Source of the DNA: Megascapheus bottae
Taxonomy: Eukaryota; Chordata; Mammalia; Rodentia; Geomyidae
DNA length: 64,000 nucleotides
Direction of reading: 5' to 3'
Assembly: GCA_024803745.1 (NCBI GenBank)
Contig: JANJXV010000151.1
Span: forward strand, 1,736,001 to 1,800,000
Shown: in pieces, positions 10,743 through 22,500 of the stretch
Numbering within the stretch: position 1 is the first letter of the stretch
How the letters are laid out: every line of letters starts with the position of its first letter
Position numbers and translations under genes: made by a program
Notes under the pieces: generated by a model
What the model was told of the DNA's origin: nothing
What the model saw: the letters and a program-made list of their open reading frames with translations, nothing else
Database searches by the model: none

Positions 10743-11370
10743 ATTCGACAAGGGGCACAATGCAGGCAGAGAAGGCACTGTGAAGCAAATGTTTTGTAAA
10801 GGATGAGGGCAATATTGACCCTTAAGTTTGGATCTTACCTACGAAAGGCTCCTTGAGCCTGAGACCAGACTGGTAGTTGGGCCTAGTGGAAGACATTGGG
10901 ATTGGACAAATAAGGTGTGCTGTTTACTACATCCACATGTATATTGTGAGATTGGAGGAGAGATTCAGCCTCCAGTATGTCTTTGGTGAGGTCTTTTGTG
11001 AGCAAGGATCTTTGGTCATTGGGCCCTGAAAGGTGACCCTGCCTCCCTCACAATGGAACAGAATAAGGAACCCTGGTAACCAAGCCACTGTAACTAACAA
11101 CCAGCTCAAGCCAGCTCACTTGGCCTGTGGCTCAGGAGGAAGAAAGATGTTGCTGTGCTGTTGCCAAAGGTCAGGAAACTCGAGTCTCAGGCATGGAAGT
11201 TGTGGATGTCTTACTCGAAAATGTACATGCTAGATCATTGCCAAGCCACAAATGCAGTATAACAGAACTTTCTCTAAGAAGAAGGCCAGGAAAATCCAGG
11301 GCAACCAGATGAGGTAAATTTCTAAGAAGAAATGTATTTGACCCCATCATCCTCCCCACACACTACAACT
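10743..11370. other. Unassigned sequence between L1 copies
   Basis: About 630 bases with balanced composition. Short open frames exist on both strands (for example 11033-11233 and 11171-11359), but none shows a recognised domain and they overlap each other on opposite strands. Could be an old LTR or non-coding remnant; I cannot tell. Confidence 0.5.
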
Positions 11371-11784
11371 TTCTTTTTTTTCCATTTTTTATTGTAATTA
11401 GTAAAAGGGTTAGATGATATTTGCCAGATAGAAGGTGCATTAATTCACATACATTGATACCTTTTCACATGTCTTGGTACCCATTTCCCTCCAACCCAAC
11501 ACCCCCCACCCGTCTTGGTTTTCCCCCCTTCCCTATCAAATTTCAAATATCCAAATACAAATAAATTCAATATATAAGATAAAGTGAGATACTATAACAA
11601 TATGGGACAACCAAGGGACAGCAAACGAGATGAGAGACAACATATTACATTAAGGACAACAATCATTCATTATATGGCTTTTGTGTCAATATCCTGGAGG
11701 TCCTTTCAATTAGCTTCACATTATATGGCCTTATATATGGCCTTTTGCTCTATTGACAATCTCTGATAGTAGAGCCCAAGGTTT

Positions 11785-14700
11785 CTACTCATTATGACGA
11801 ATGAGGGAAACCACTGAGCCTAAGTTCCTTTGAGTCTGGCTTACTTCACTTAATATGATTTGTTCTAAGTCTTTCCATTTCCTAACAAATAGGGCGATGC
11901 CATTCTTTCTGACAGCAGCATAGAATACCATTGTGTACAAATACCACAACTTGTTGATCAACTCATCCACTGAGGGACATCTGGGTTGGTTCCATATCTT
12001 TGCTATGGTGAATAGTGCTGCAATGAACATTGTTGTGCTAATGGGTTTAGTATGCCCTTGTTTCTGGATTGTTGGGTAAATGCCAAGTAGTGGAATTGCA
12101 GGGTCATAGGGGAGTTCTATGTTTAGCCTTTTGAGGCACTGCCACCCTGCTTTCCATAGTGGTTGAACGAGTTTGCACTCCCACCAACAGTGTAGTAGTG
12201 ATCCCTCCTGGCCACATCCCCTCCAGCATCTGTTGTCATTCGTTTTCCTGATCCTGGCCATTCTAAATGGAGTGAGGTGGAATCTTAGAGTTGTTTTGAT
12301 TTGCATTTCTTTTATGACCAGAGATGTGGAGCATTTCTTCATCTGTCTATAGGCCATTTTGTTTCTTCTTCAGAGAAGACTCTCTTTAAGTCTTTGGCAC
12401 ATTTTTAATGGGATGGGTGTTACTTTGGAGGTTAGTTTTGGAGTGATTCAATTTTTTGTGTTGTTGATATATTTTAGATATGAGGCCTTTGTCCGTTGTT
12501 TGGTTGGTGAAGATCTTCTCCCACTCTGTAGGCTTCCTGGTTAGTTTACTAGCTATATCCGTTGCCATACAAAAGCTCTGCAGTTTAATGCAGTCCCACT
12601 TATCCAGCCTTTCTCTGATTTGTTGTGATTCTTGGTCCTTATTAAGAAAGTTTCGACCTGTGCCAAGGAGGCCTAGTGTATCTCCTATTCCTTCCTGTAA
12701 ACTTTTCAGTGTGTCAGCTTTTACCTCCAGGTCTTTGATCCATTTGGAGTTAATTCTAGTGCAAGGTGACAAAGAAGGATCCAACTTTATTTTTGTGCAG
12801 GTGTTTAACCAGTTCTGCCAGCACAACTTGTTGAAGAGGCTATCTTTCTTCCATTCTATATATTTGGCTCCCTGGTCAAAGATTAGGTGGCCATAGGTCT
12901 GTGGTTTAATATCTGGGTCCGCAGTTCTACTCCATTGGACTTCAGGCCTGTTCTTGTGCCAGTACCAAGCTGTATTGAGAATTATAGCTCTGTAATAGAG
13001 TCTAAAGTTTGGAATTGAAATTCCTCCAGCGCTGTTCTTTCTACTAAGAAGTGTTTTTGCTATACGGGGTCTTTTATTATTCCATATGAAATTTTGAATT
13101 GCCTCTTCTATTTCTTTAAAGAATGACATTGGGATGTTGATTGGTATTACATTCTATTTGTAGATAGCCCTTGGCAAGATTGTCATTTTCACAATGTTGA
13201 TTCTTCCAATCCAGGAGCATGGGAGGTTTTTCCATTTCCTTAGTTCTGCTTTAATTTCCTTTTTTATGGTTTTAAAGTTTTCATCTAAACGGTCCTTTAC
13301 ATTCTTAGTTAAGCTAATTCCTAGGTACTTTATTTTCTTTGAAGCTATTGTGAAAGGAGTTTCTTTCCTGATTATTGTCACGTTCCTCTCAGTGTTGGCG
13401 TAAAGTAAGGCAGTTGATTTGTGAGGGTTGAATTTATGGCCTGCTACCCTTCCAAAGCTTTGAATCAGCTCAAGGAGCTTGGGAGTAGAGTCTATAGGAT
13501 TCTTTAAATACAGAATCATGTCATCTGCAAAGAGGGATAGTTTTATTTTCTCTTTCCCTACTTGGATCCCCTTTATGCTTGTTTCTTGCCTTATTGCACT
13601 GCCTAGGAATTCTAGTACTATGTTAAAAAGGAGTGGAGAGAGTGGGCATCCTTGTCTCGTTCCTGATTTTAGAGGGAATGGCTTTAGATTTTCACCATTA
13701 AGTATAATACTAGCAGTGGGTTTCTCATACACAGCCTTTATTACATTGAGAAATGTTCCATGGATTCCTAGTTTCTCCACATCTTTTTACATAAAGGGGT
13801 TTTGGATCTTGTCAAATGCCTTTTCCGCATCTATTGAGACAATCATGTGATTTTATCCCTGCTCCTGTTGATGTGTTGAATTATATTAATTGATTTGTGT
13901 ATGTTGAACCAGCTTTGCCTCACTGTGATGAATCCAGTTTGATCATAGTGTATATTTTTTTTGATGAGTTGTTGTAGACGGTTGGCTAGTATTTTGTTGA
14001 GAAATTTTGCATCGATGTTCATCAAAGAAATGGGTCTATAGATCTCTTTCTTTGATGAATCTCTGTCTGGTTTGGGGATGAGGGATATGCTGGCTTCACA
14101 GAATCAGTTTGGTAAAGAACATTCATTTTCAATTTCGTTGAAGAGCTTGAGGAGTATTGGTGTGAGCTCTGCTTTGAAGACCTTATAGAATTCAGCTGTG
14201 AATCCATCTGGCCCTGGGCTCTTTTTAAGTGGAAGTTGTCTAATTTCCATTTCTATTTCAGAGCTTGAAATAGGCCTGTTGAGTTGGGTTAACTCTTCTT
14301 GGTTCAGTGTGGGTATGTTAATATTGTCTAGGAATTCATCCATTTCTTCTAGATTCTCAAATTTGTTGGCGTAAAGGTTTGAGAAGTATTCCCTCATGAT
14401 ATTCTGGATCTTGGTAATTTCTGTCGTGATATTACCATTTTCATCTGCGATTTTGTTTATTTCGATATGCTCTCTTCTTTTTTTGGTAAGATTTGCTAAG
14501 GGCTTGTCAATTTTGTTAATTCTTTCAGGAACCAACTCCTTGTTTTGTTGATTCTTTCTATAGTTTTTTTATTCCAAATCATTTAATTCTGCTTTGATTT
14601 TAATAATTTGCTTTCTCCTAATGGGTTTAGGGTTGGTTTGTTGCTCTTTTTCCAGGAGGTTAGGGTGAGACATTAACTAGTTGGTTTGCCATTTTTCCAA

Positions 14701-15600
14701 CTTGCTGTTGTAGGCACCCCGCGCTATAAATTTTCCTCTGAGTACTGCCTTTGTTGTGTCCCTAAGGAGTTGATATTTGCGTGCTCCTTATAGTTAAATT
14801 TCATAAACAGTTGGATATCTGTTCTGATCTCTTCGATTACCCATTGTTTTTGATTCAACAATGTGTTGTTCAGTCTCCATGAGTTACAGGGTTTTCTTTG
14901 GTGGAGATGTGTGTTCAGCTCCAATTTGATGTCTTTATGGTCTGAGAGTGTGCATGGAGTAATTTCAGTGTTTCTGAATCTGTCCAGGTTTGCTTTATGG
15001 CCTAAGATGTGGTCTATTTTGGAAAATGTTCCATGTGCTGCTGAAAAAAACGTATATTGTGGTGTTACTGGGTGGAATATTCTGCAGATGTCTGTTAGAT
15101 CTAGTTGGTCTATATAGTTGTTCAGTTCTAAGGTTTCTCTGTTGAGTTTTTGCCTTGTTGATCTGTGCATAGGTGAGAGTGGTGTGTTAAACTCACCAAC
15201 AATCACTGTATTTCGATCTCTGTATGGTTTCAGTGTAAGTAAAGTTTGCTTGATGAAGTTTGTAGCTCCGGGATTGCGTGTGTAAATATTTAGGATTGTT
15301 ATGTCTTCCGGGAGGAAAGATCCCATTAGTAGTATGTAGTAACCTTCTTTGTCTTTTCTTACTAATTTTAGTTTGAAGTCTATTGTATCTGATATGAGGA
15401 TGGCAACTCTAGCCTGTTTATGGGGGCAGTTAGCTTGATAGAGTTTATTCCAACCTCTCACTTTCAAAAGATGTTTGTTTTTGGGTAAGATGTGTCTCTC
15501 GAAGTCAGCAGAACGATGGCTCTTGCTTTTTGATCCAACTAGACAACCTATGCCGTTTAATTGGAGAGTTAAGTCCATTGATATTGAGAGTTAGGATTGA
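11785..15600 (-). pseudogene. L1 ORF2 (endonuclease-reverse transcriptase), frameshifted
   Basis: ORF2p nicks target DNA and reverse-transcribes L1 RNA in the nucleus. The AP-type endonuclease lies at 15578-14724, with HLLKVRGWNKLYQAN, the SDH motif and the IDHILGHK block. The usual VGDFN motif reads VGEFN (Glu codon at 15194-15192). The RT N-terminal block [14 protein letters not shown] is near 14210. RT motifs [15 protein letters not shown] and FADDMILYL (FADD at 13531-13520) lie in the 13780-13154 frame. The connection region is 13129-12386 and the Cys-rich end ([18 protein letters not shown]) is near 12250. Frame breaks occur near 15480, 14600, 14030, 13790, 13140 and 12370, so it is inactive. 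Confidence 0.92.
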
Positions 15601-15672
15601 GAGATATTTATTAGTTCCTACCATTTTTAAAAGCTTTTAGTAGGGCCTGTGTCTTGACAGTTCTTGTGGTCC

Positions 15673-16850
15673 TTAGATGGTATGCTGTTTAGGTGCCATT
15701 TCTTTCCCTATATTGCATTTATTTTGGTTTTCTATGTATTCAGCATCTTTGAGAATTCTCTGTAGTGTTGGTTTTGTTTCGACATATTGTTGCAGCTTTT
15801 CCCTGGAATGGAATGTTTTTATTTTTCCCTCAGTTATGAATGAGAGCTTAGCTGGCTACAGTATTCTTGGTTGTTAGTTATTTGATTTAAGGGCATGACA
15901 TATATGCTTCCAGTCACTTCGTGCTTGCATGGTCTCTGCTGAGAAATCTGGGGTTATTCTGATTGGTTTGCCTTTGTAGGTTACTGATCCCTTTTCCCTG
16001 GCTACCTTTAGGATCTTTCCTTTCGTTTCTATTGATCCAGTTCGGATCACAATGTGGCGGTTCTTTTCTAGTCAGGTCTGTTTGGGGTTCTAAAAGCTTC
16101 TCGTATCTGGCTGGGCCTGCCCTTCTGGATATTTGGGAAATTCTCTGAGATGATTCCCTGAAGTATATTTCCAATACCATTGACCTCTTTCTCCACGCCC
16201 TCCTCAATACCAACTAGCCTTAAATTAGGTTTCCTAATTGTATCTTGGACCTCCTGAAGCGCTCTCTCATGTTTCCTAGATTTGGATTGACTCATTTTCT
16301 GTTCTTTATAATACCTAAATTATCTTCAGCCACGGAAATTCTCTCCTCTGCAATGTCTAACCTGCTATCAAAGCTATCTACTTTATTTTTCATCTCCCTT
16401 GCTTCTAATTGCTCACTTTTGATGCCTTGCATCCCTTGTTTTAGATCATGTATGGATTTCTTTATCTCCTTGATTTCCTTTTGAGTGGTTAGCTCAGTAG
16501 CTTTATTTTCTTTGGACATTTGCTGGAGTTTGGTCACGTTTTTATTTCTGGATTCTTTGAATTCATCCATCTTTCTTTGAAAAACCTTTATTATGGCCTC
16601 CTTTATGGCTTCGTCTTTTTCACTTATCACCTTGTTTTTTGCTTTCCTCTTGTTCAGGTATGGCTTCCTCCATTATCTCTTTCTTTATATTTTCACATTT
16701 TTCATTAATGATGTTTATCAATTGCATATGTGTAGCAATTGGAAGACTCTCCTCTAGGTTTGCCAGTGACTGTTCCATTGTCTGTTTACATTGGGTGGGG
16801 GATGTTGTTTCTTGATTTGACATTTTTCTTGAGTTTCTTGTTGTGCCCAT
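15673..16850 (-). pseudogene. L1 ORF1 (RNA-binding protein), frameshifted
   Basis: Begins MGTTRNSRKMSNQETTSPTQ at 16850, followed by a coiled-coil stretch rich in E, K, I and L (for example EIKEIKKSIHDLKQGMQGIK near 16480). The RRM start MSQSKSRKHERALQEVQDT lies near 16295, then a basic segment with YEKLLEPQ and DPNWINRNERKDPKGS typical of the ORF1p C-terminal domain, and a terminal EMAPKQHTI before TAA at 15673-15675. The reading frame changes near 16630, 16295, 16140 and 15915, so no intact ORF1p is encoded. Span (about 390 codons) fits the family. Confidence 0.85.
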
Positions 16851-17406
16851 TTGAAAATGGGAGCAAGATTACTACTAAATACGATTATAGTTTTTCAGAT
16901 ATAATCAACCTAGAACTCTGTAGCTGGCAGACACTAGATGTTCACAAGTTTTGATTGGTATTATCACTCTTTCTTTTTGTGCACTTACAGACCAGTCTAA
17001 TACAACCACTGATAAGCGATTTATACCCAAAACAATAAGCCTCTCAATCCAATCTCTATTGTCTTTAAGTCCCTCTGAGCCTAGAGAATAATTAACCACC
17101 TACATATACAATATTGCTCAACAGCCATCAAGTGTAGATCCGTGCAGTATAAGGGTTGAAAGACGAGCAGAGGTCCAGAGATAGAAAAAAAGGATGAGAG
17201 AGGTCAGGGGAGGTGCAAGAGGATTAACGTAGGAGTGTAAGAATATTGTAGTAATGAAGAAAAGATATAGCATAAGGATAACTGACCTAAGTTCGTAAGT
17301 AGGTAGCATATTTGAGTACAAAGTTTGGAAAGTATTAGAATAAAACTTATGTGTTGCTGCACGACTAGCTCTTAGCCCAACCAGTGGCCTCACAGTGGAC
17401 CATGGG

Positions 17407-17727
17407 ATGGATCTGTTTTTCTTGTCTACGTTGAGGGAAAGGGGTATTTCACAAGATGCAGAAGCGAAGATTTCAGAAGCAAATGCTGTGAGTGAATTAG
17501 CTCGTAAAAAGCATTTTTATTTTCTTTTATCTTTCTGCCAGTCTTGGGGCTTGAATTCAGGGCCTGAGCACTGTCCTCGGGTTTTCTCAAGTCTAGCCCT
17601 CTGCCACTTGAGCCACAGTGCCACATCTAGATTTTCTATCTATGTGATACTGAGCAATCAAACCCAGATCTTCATGGATGCTAGGCAAGCACTCTACCAC
17701 TATGCCAAACTCTCAACCCTGACATAG
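17407..17727 (+). other. Antisense open frame in L1 5' region (ORF0-like candidate)
   Basis: An ATG with purine at -3 and G at +4 (context GGGATGG) opens a 106-codon frame beginning MDLFFLSTLRERGISQDAEA, on the strand opposite to L1. The second half is antisense SINE sequence. The partial L1 copy has the same frame at 9999-10319 with only three amino-acid differences and the same stop. Position and orientation recall primate L1 ORF0, but no sequence relation is claimed. It could simply be open by chance because the two copies are recent. Confidence 0.3.
17531..17726 (-). repeat. ID-type dimeric SINE within L1 5' region
   Basis: Same SINE as at 10123-10318, in L1 sense orientation, differing at only a few bases ('gtcctcgggttttctcaagt' here versus 'gtcctcggcttttctcgagt'). 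It keeps tRNA-like A- and B-box blocks, so it could add a pol III-type promoter to the L1 5' end. Followed by a (CAT)n tract at 17741-17758 that is one or two units longer than in the other copy. Confidence 0.85.
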
Positions 17728-17944
17728 TAATTATAAAGTCATCATCATCATCATCATATCCAAATATCCTTTCTCCTACAAAGAATGAACACTTAACTGT
17801 GTCTAATGCTTTTTTTTTAATTTCACTAATTCTTCTGTGTTTTTCCCTCTTGCATTTTTTACACATGACAGCAAAGCTAATCATCAGGAAAAAATTGATT
17901 AGGATACAGAAACCTAATAATATCCTAGTAGATTGACGTCAAAA

Positions 17945-18320
17945 GTTTTCATCTAAACGGTCCTTTACATTCTTAGTTAAGCTAATTGCTAGGTACTTTA
18001 TTTTCTTTGAGGCTACTGTGAAAGGAATTTCTTTCCTGATTATTGCTTCGTTCCTCTCAGTGTTGACGTAAAGTAAGGTAGTTGATTTGTGATGGTTCAT
18101 TTTATGGCCTGCTACCCTTCCAAATCTTTGAATCAGCTCAAGGAGCTTGGGAGTAGAGTCTATAGGATTCTTTAAATACAGAATCATGTCATCGGCAAAG
18201 AGGGATAGTTTTATTTCCTCTTTCCCTACTTGGATCCCCTTTATGCTTGCTTCTTGCCTTATTGCACTGCCTAGGAATTCTAGTACTATGTTAAAAAGTA
18301 GTGGAGGGAGTGGGCATCCT
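17945..18320 (-). mobile_element. 376-bp internal L1 ORF2 fragment
   Basis: Matches 13277-13652 of the neighbouring L1 at a constant offset of 4668, same orientation, with scattered substitutions. It encodes the RT segment just after FADD ([20 protein letters not shown]). Both ends are internal to ORF2. The first base follows immediately after the 5' end of the full-length copy. Confidence 0.88.
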
Positions 18321-19532
18321 GAATGCTACCCCCTAGCACTTTAATGCAAAGCTTAGGGCTGTGGCATTTTAAGCACAATTGAACGCTCTGTTTTTTGCTG
18401 GTTAATTAGAGGTAAAAATCTTATGGAATTTATTGCGTGGCTGATTTTTAACTGGAATCCTCAGGTCTCAGCTTATCTTGAGTAGCTAGGATTACAGTAC
18501 TTTTACAACATGTATGCTCATACACATCGCTTCTGATCCAAACACTCATTGTTCAATTTAACTAACAAGATGTGAGGAACGATGATTAACTGTAATTCAC
18601 TAGATGGGATTCTATTGAGTATATATTTCCACTTCCACTCTGAAGCCAGGGAAATGTTTCTGGTACATGTTTCAACTATCTCCCAAAGCGGAAATAATAT
18701 GTGAGTACGTTTGATAGTATTTCAGATAGGAGATGGACTTTGGTGTTTGGAACCTGTTGGGCAGAGTGTATCAGCTGGGCTGTGATAGCAGAGATGATGT
18801 TACAGACAGTAATATCTTCATCCCAGACAGACTTAATCCAGATCCTTGGATTTCAGGCCTTGAGTAGATAGAATTACAAGTGTGAGCTGCCACCACCACC
18901 TGGTTCATTTTGGAAACCTTAATTGCTTCTCATTTGTTCCTTTCCTTTTTTGGAAGATTGATCTAAGCTGGCTGATTGTGCATCACAATGAAGTGATTGG
19001 CTTCAGGAATTGCAAATATTTGTTTTATCAGCACGGAATGAATGAAGTTGATCTAAACCCAATAGTATTTTCCTTCTGATAAATAGGGAACTTACTTATA
19101 TCATTTTTCCTTGCCTTTGCTTTCCCAAAGCAAGCAACATGTTTCTTAAAAACTATACTTCATGAGAATATTATAATTAGAAGCTATCTTCTGCGCACTT
19201 CAGAATAGTCCTTGCATTTATAAACTTATATCACAATATTAGGTAGAAGAATGGTGACTGTTAGTTTCATAACTATTTCATATGTTTTCCTCTTTAAGGC
19301 TCATTAAGTCAAGAAGGGATTAAATACATTTATATAATAGTAGAACATAGCTTCTGCTGATTTGATGTGTGTGCAGATGATACACAGATTTATTAGGATT
19401 ACTCAAAAGTTTTCTTCAAATTTTCAGTAGTAGACTGCTATGCTAACTGGAAGGTGATAGTAATGATGCTGAAATTCTATGAATCGGCTATGAAGCAGAA
19501 TTTCAGGGGAGAGTATTTGCTAGGGACTTACT
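18321..19532. other. Gene-free flank with two SINE scraps
   Basis: Low-copy-looking sequence before the satellite. Reverse-strand B1-like scraps are readable at about 18455-18500 ('cctcaggtctcagcttatct', 'gtagctaggattacag') and 18830-18905 ('ttgagtagatagaattacaa'). I see no gene. The open frame at 18882-19079 begins in a SINE scrap and has no recognised domain. Confidence 0.6.
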
Positions 19533-22500
19533 TTCTTCACACACCTCCATTCTATGACTTCACACACCTCCATTCTGTGACTTCACACACCTCCATTCTG
19601 AGTTCACACACCTCCATTCTATGACTTCACAAACCCCCATTCTGAGTTCACAGACCTCCATTCTATGACTTCACACACTTCCATTCTATGACTTCACACA
19701 CCTCCATTCTGACTTCACACACCTCCATTCTGACTTCACACACCTCAATTCTTTGACTTCACACACCTCCATTCTATGATTTCACACACCTCCATTCTAT
19801 GACTTCACACACCTCCATTCTATGACTTCACACACCTCATTTCTGAGTTGACACACCTCCATTCTGTGATTTCACACACCTCCAATCTGACTTCACTCAC
19901 TTCCATTCGTTGACATCAAAAACAACCATTCTATGACTTCACACAACTCCATTGTGACTTCACACACCTCCATTCTATGAATTCACACACCTCCATTTTA
20001 TGACTTCACACACCTCCATTCTATGACTTCACACACCTCCATTCTGTGACTTCACACACCTCCATTCTATGTCTTCACAAACCTCCATTCTGAGTTCACA
20101 GACCTCCATTCTATGACTTCACACACCTCCATTCTATGACTTCACTCAACTCTATTCTGACTTCACACACCTCCATTCTGACTTCACACACCTCAATTCT
20201 GTGACTTCACACACCTCCATTCTGAGATTTCACACACCTCCAATCTGACTTCACACACCTCCATTCTATGACTTCACACACCTCCATTCTGTGACATCAA
20301 AAAACACCATTCTATGACTTCACACAACTCCATTTTGACTTCACACACCTCCATTCTATGAGTTCACACTCCTCCAATTTGACTTCACACATCTCCATTC
20401 TATGACTTCACACACCTTCATTCTTACTTCAGAAACATCCATTCTCTGACTTCACACACCTCCATTCTATGACTTCACAAACCTCCATTCTGTGACTTCA
20501 CACACCTCCATTCTGAGTTCACACACCTCCTTTCTATGACATCACACACTTCTTTTCTATGACTTCACACACCTCCATTCTGTGGCTTCACACACCTACA
20601 TTATGAGTTCACACACCTCCATTCTGTGACTTCACACACCTCCATTCTGTGACTTCACACACCTCCATTCTGTGACTTCACACACCTCGATCCTATGACT
20701 TCACACACCTCCATTCTATGAATTAACACACCTCCATTCTGTGAGTTCACCAACCTCCATTCTATGACTTCACACACCTCCATTCTGTGACTTCACACAC
20801 CTCCATTCTGAGTTCACCCACCTCCATTCTATGACTTCACAAACTTCCATTCTGAGTTCACACACCTCGATTCTATGACTTCACACACCTCCATTCTATG
20901 ACTTCACTCACCTCCATCCTGACTTCACACACCTCCATTCTGACTTCACACACCTTAATTCTGTGACTTCACACACCTCCATTCTATGATTTCACACACT
21001 TCCATTCTATGACTTCACACACCTCCATTCTGTGGCGACACACACCTACATTCTGAGTTTACACACCTCCATTCTGTGACTTCACACACCTCCATTCTGT
21101 GATTTCACACACCTACATTCTGTGATTTCACACACCTCCACTCTATGACTTCAAACACCTTCATTCATACTTCACAAACATCCATTCTGTGACTTCACAC
21201 ACCTCCATTCTGTGACTTCACACACCTTCATTCTGACTTCACACACCTCCATTCTGTGACTTCATACACCTCAATTCTGTGACTTCACACACCTCCATTC
21301 TGACTTCACACACCTCCATTCTATGATTTCACACACCTCCATTCTATGACTTCACACACCTCCATTCTGTGACTTCACACACAACCTTTTTGACTTCACA
21401 CACCTCCATTCTGTGACTTCACACACCTCCATTCTGTGACTTCACACACCTCCGTTTTGACTTCACACACTTCCATTCTGTGACTTCACACACATCCATT
21501 CTGTGACTTCACACACCTCTATTGTTTCACTTCACACACCTCCATTCTTTGACTTCACACATCTCCATTCCATGACTTCACACACCTCCATTCTATGAGT
21601 TCACACACCTCCAATTTGACTTCACACACCTCCATTCTATGGCTTCACATACCTTCATTCTTATTTCAGAAACATCCATTCTCTGATTTCACACACCTCC
21701 ATTCTATGACTTCACAAACCTCCATTCTGTAACTTCACACACCTCCATTCTGAATTCACACACCTCCATTCTATGACTTCACACACTTCCATTCTATGAC
21801 TTCACACACCTCCATTCTGTGGCTTCACACACCTCCATTCTGAGTTCACACACCTCCATTCTGTGACTTCACACACCTCCATTCTGTGACTTCACACACC
21901 TCCATTCTGTGACTTCACACACCTCGATCCTATGACTTCATACAATTCCATTCTATGAATTCACACACCTCCATTCTCTGACTTCACACACCTCCATTCT
22001 GTGACTTCACACACCTCCATTCTGAGTTCACACACCTCCATTCTATGACTTCACAAACCCCCATTCTGAGTTCACAGACCTCCATTGTATGACTTCACAC
22101 ACTTCCATTCTATGATTTCACACACCTCCATTCTGACTTCACACACCTCCATTCTGACTTCACACACCTCAATTCTTTGACTTCACACACCACTATTCTA
22201 TGATTTCACACACCTCCATTCTATGACTTCACACACCTCCATTCTATGACTTCACACACCTCATTTCTCAGTTGACACACCTCCATTCTGTGATTTCACA
22301 CACCTCCAATCTGACTTCACACACCTCCATTCTATGACTTCACACACCTCCATTCGTTGACATCAAAAAACACCATTCTATGACTTCACACAACTCCATT
22401 TTGAATTCACACACCTCCATTCTATGAGTTCACACGTCTCCATTTTATGACTTCACACACATCCATTCTATGACTTCACACACCTTAATTCTATGACTTC

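Larger units (their letters stand above)
11371..17944 (-). mobile_element. Near full-length L1 retrotransposon, mutated
   Basis: Read on the minus strand from 17944 to 11371: a 5' region of about 1.1 kb, ORF1 (16850-15673), ORF2 (about 15600-11785) and a 3' UTR. The 3' UTR ends with AATAAA and a short poly(A) just below position 11395. At about 6.57 kb it has full-length L1 size. All L1 domains are present in order (ORF1 coiled coil, RRM and C-terminal domain, then endonuclease, reverse transcriptase and Cys-rich end), but several frameshifts and stops break both ORFs. I found no target-site duplication: bases beyond the tail (the plus strand reads 'cacacactacaactttc') are not repeated at 17945, where another L1 fragment begins instead. 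Confidence 0.93.
16851..17944 (-). promoter_or_regulatory. L1 5' region (probable 5' UTR/promoter)
   Basis: The 1.1 kb upstream of ORF1 is shared with the partial copy (9443-10531) and ends at the same base in both, while the flanks beyond differ. That is what a true L1 5' end looks like. It contains an embedded ID-type SINE in L1 sense orientation and an antisense open frame. An internal promoter is expected here from L1 biology, but no specific site is proven by the sequence. Confidence 0.6.

Noticed and set aside
10927..11359. Short open frames on both strands near 11 kb
   Set aside because: Mutually overlapping, near 60 codons, with no recognisable domain and no support from splice signals.
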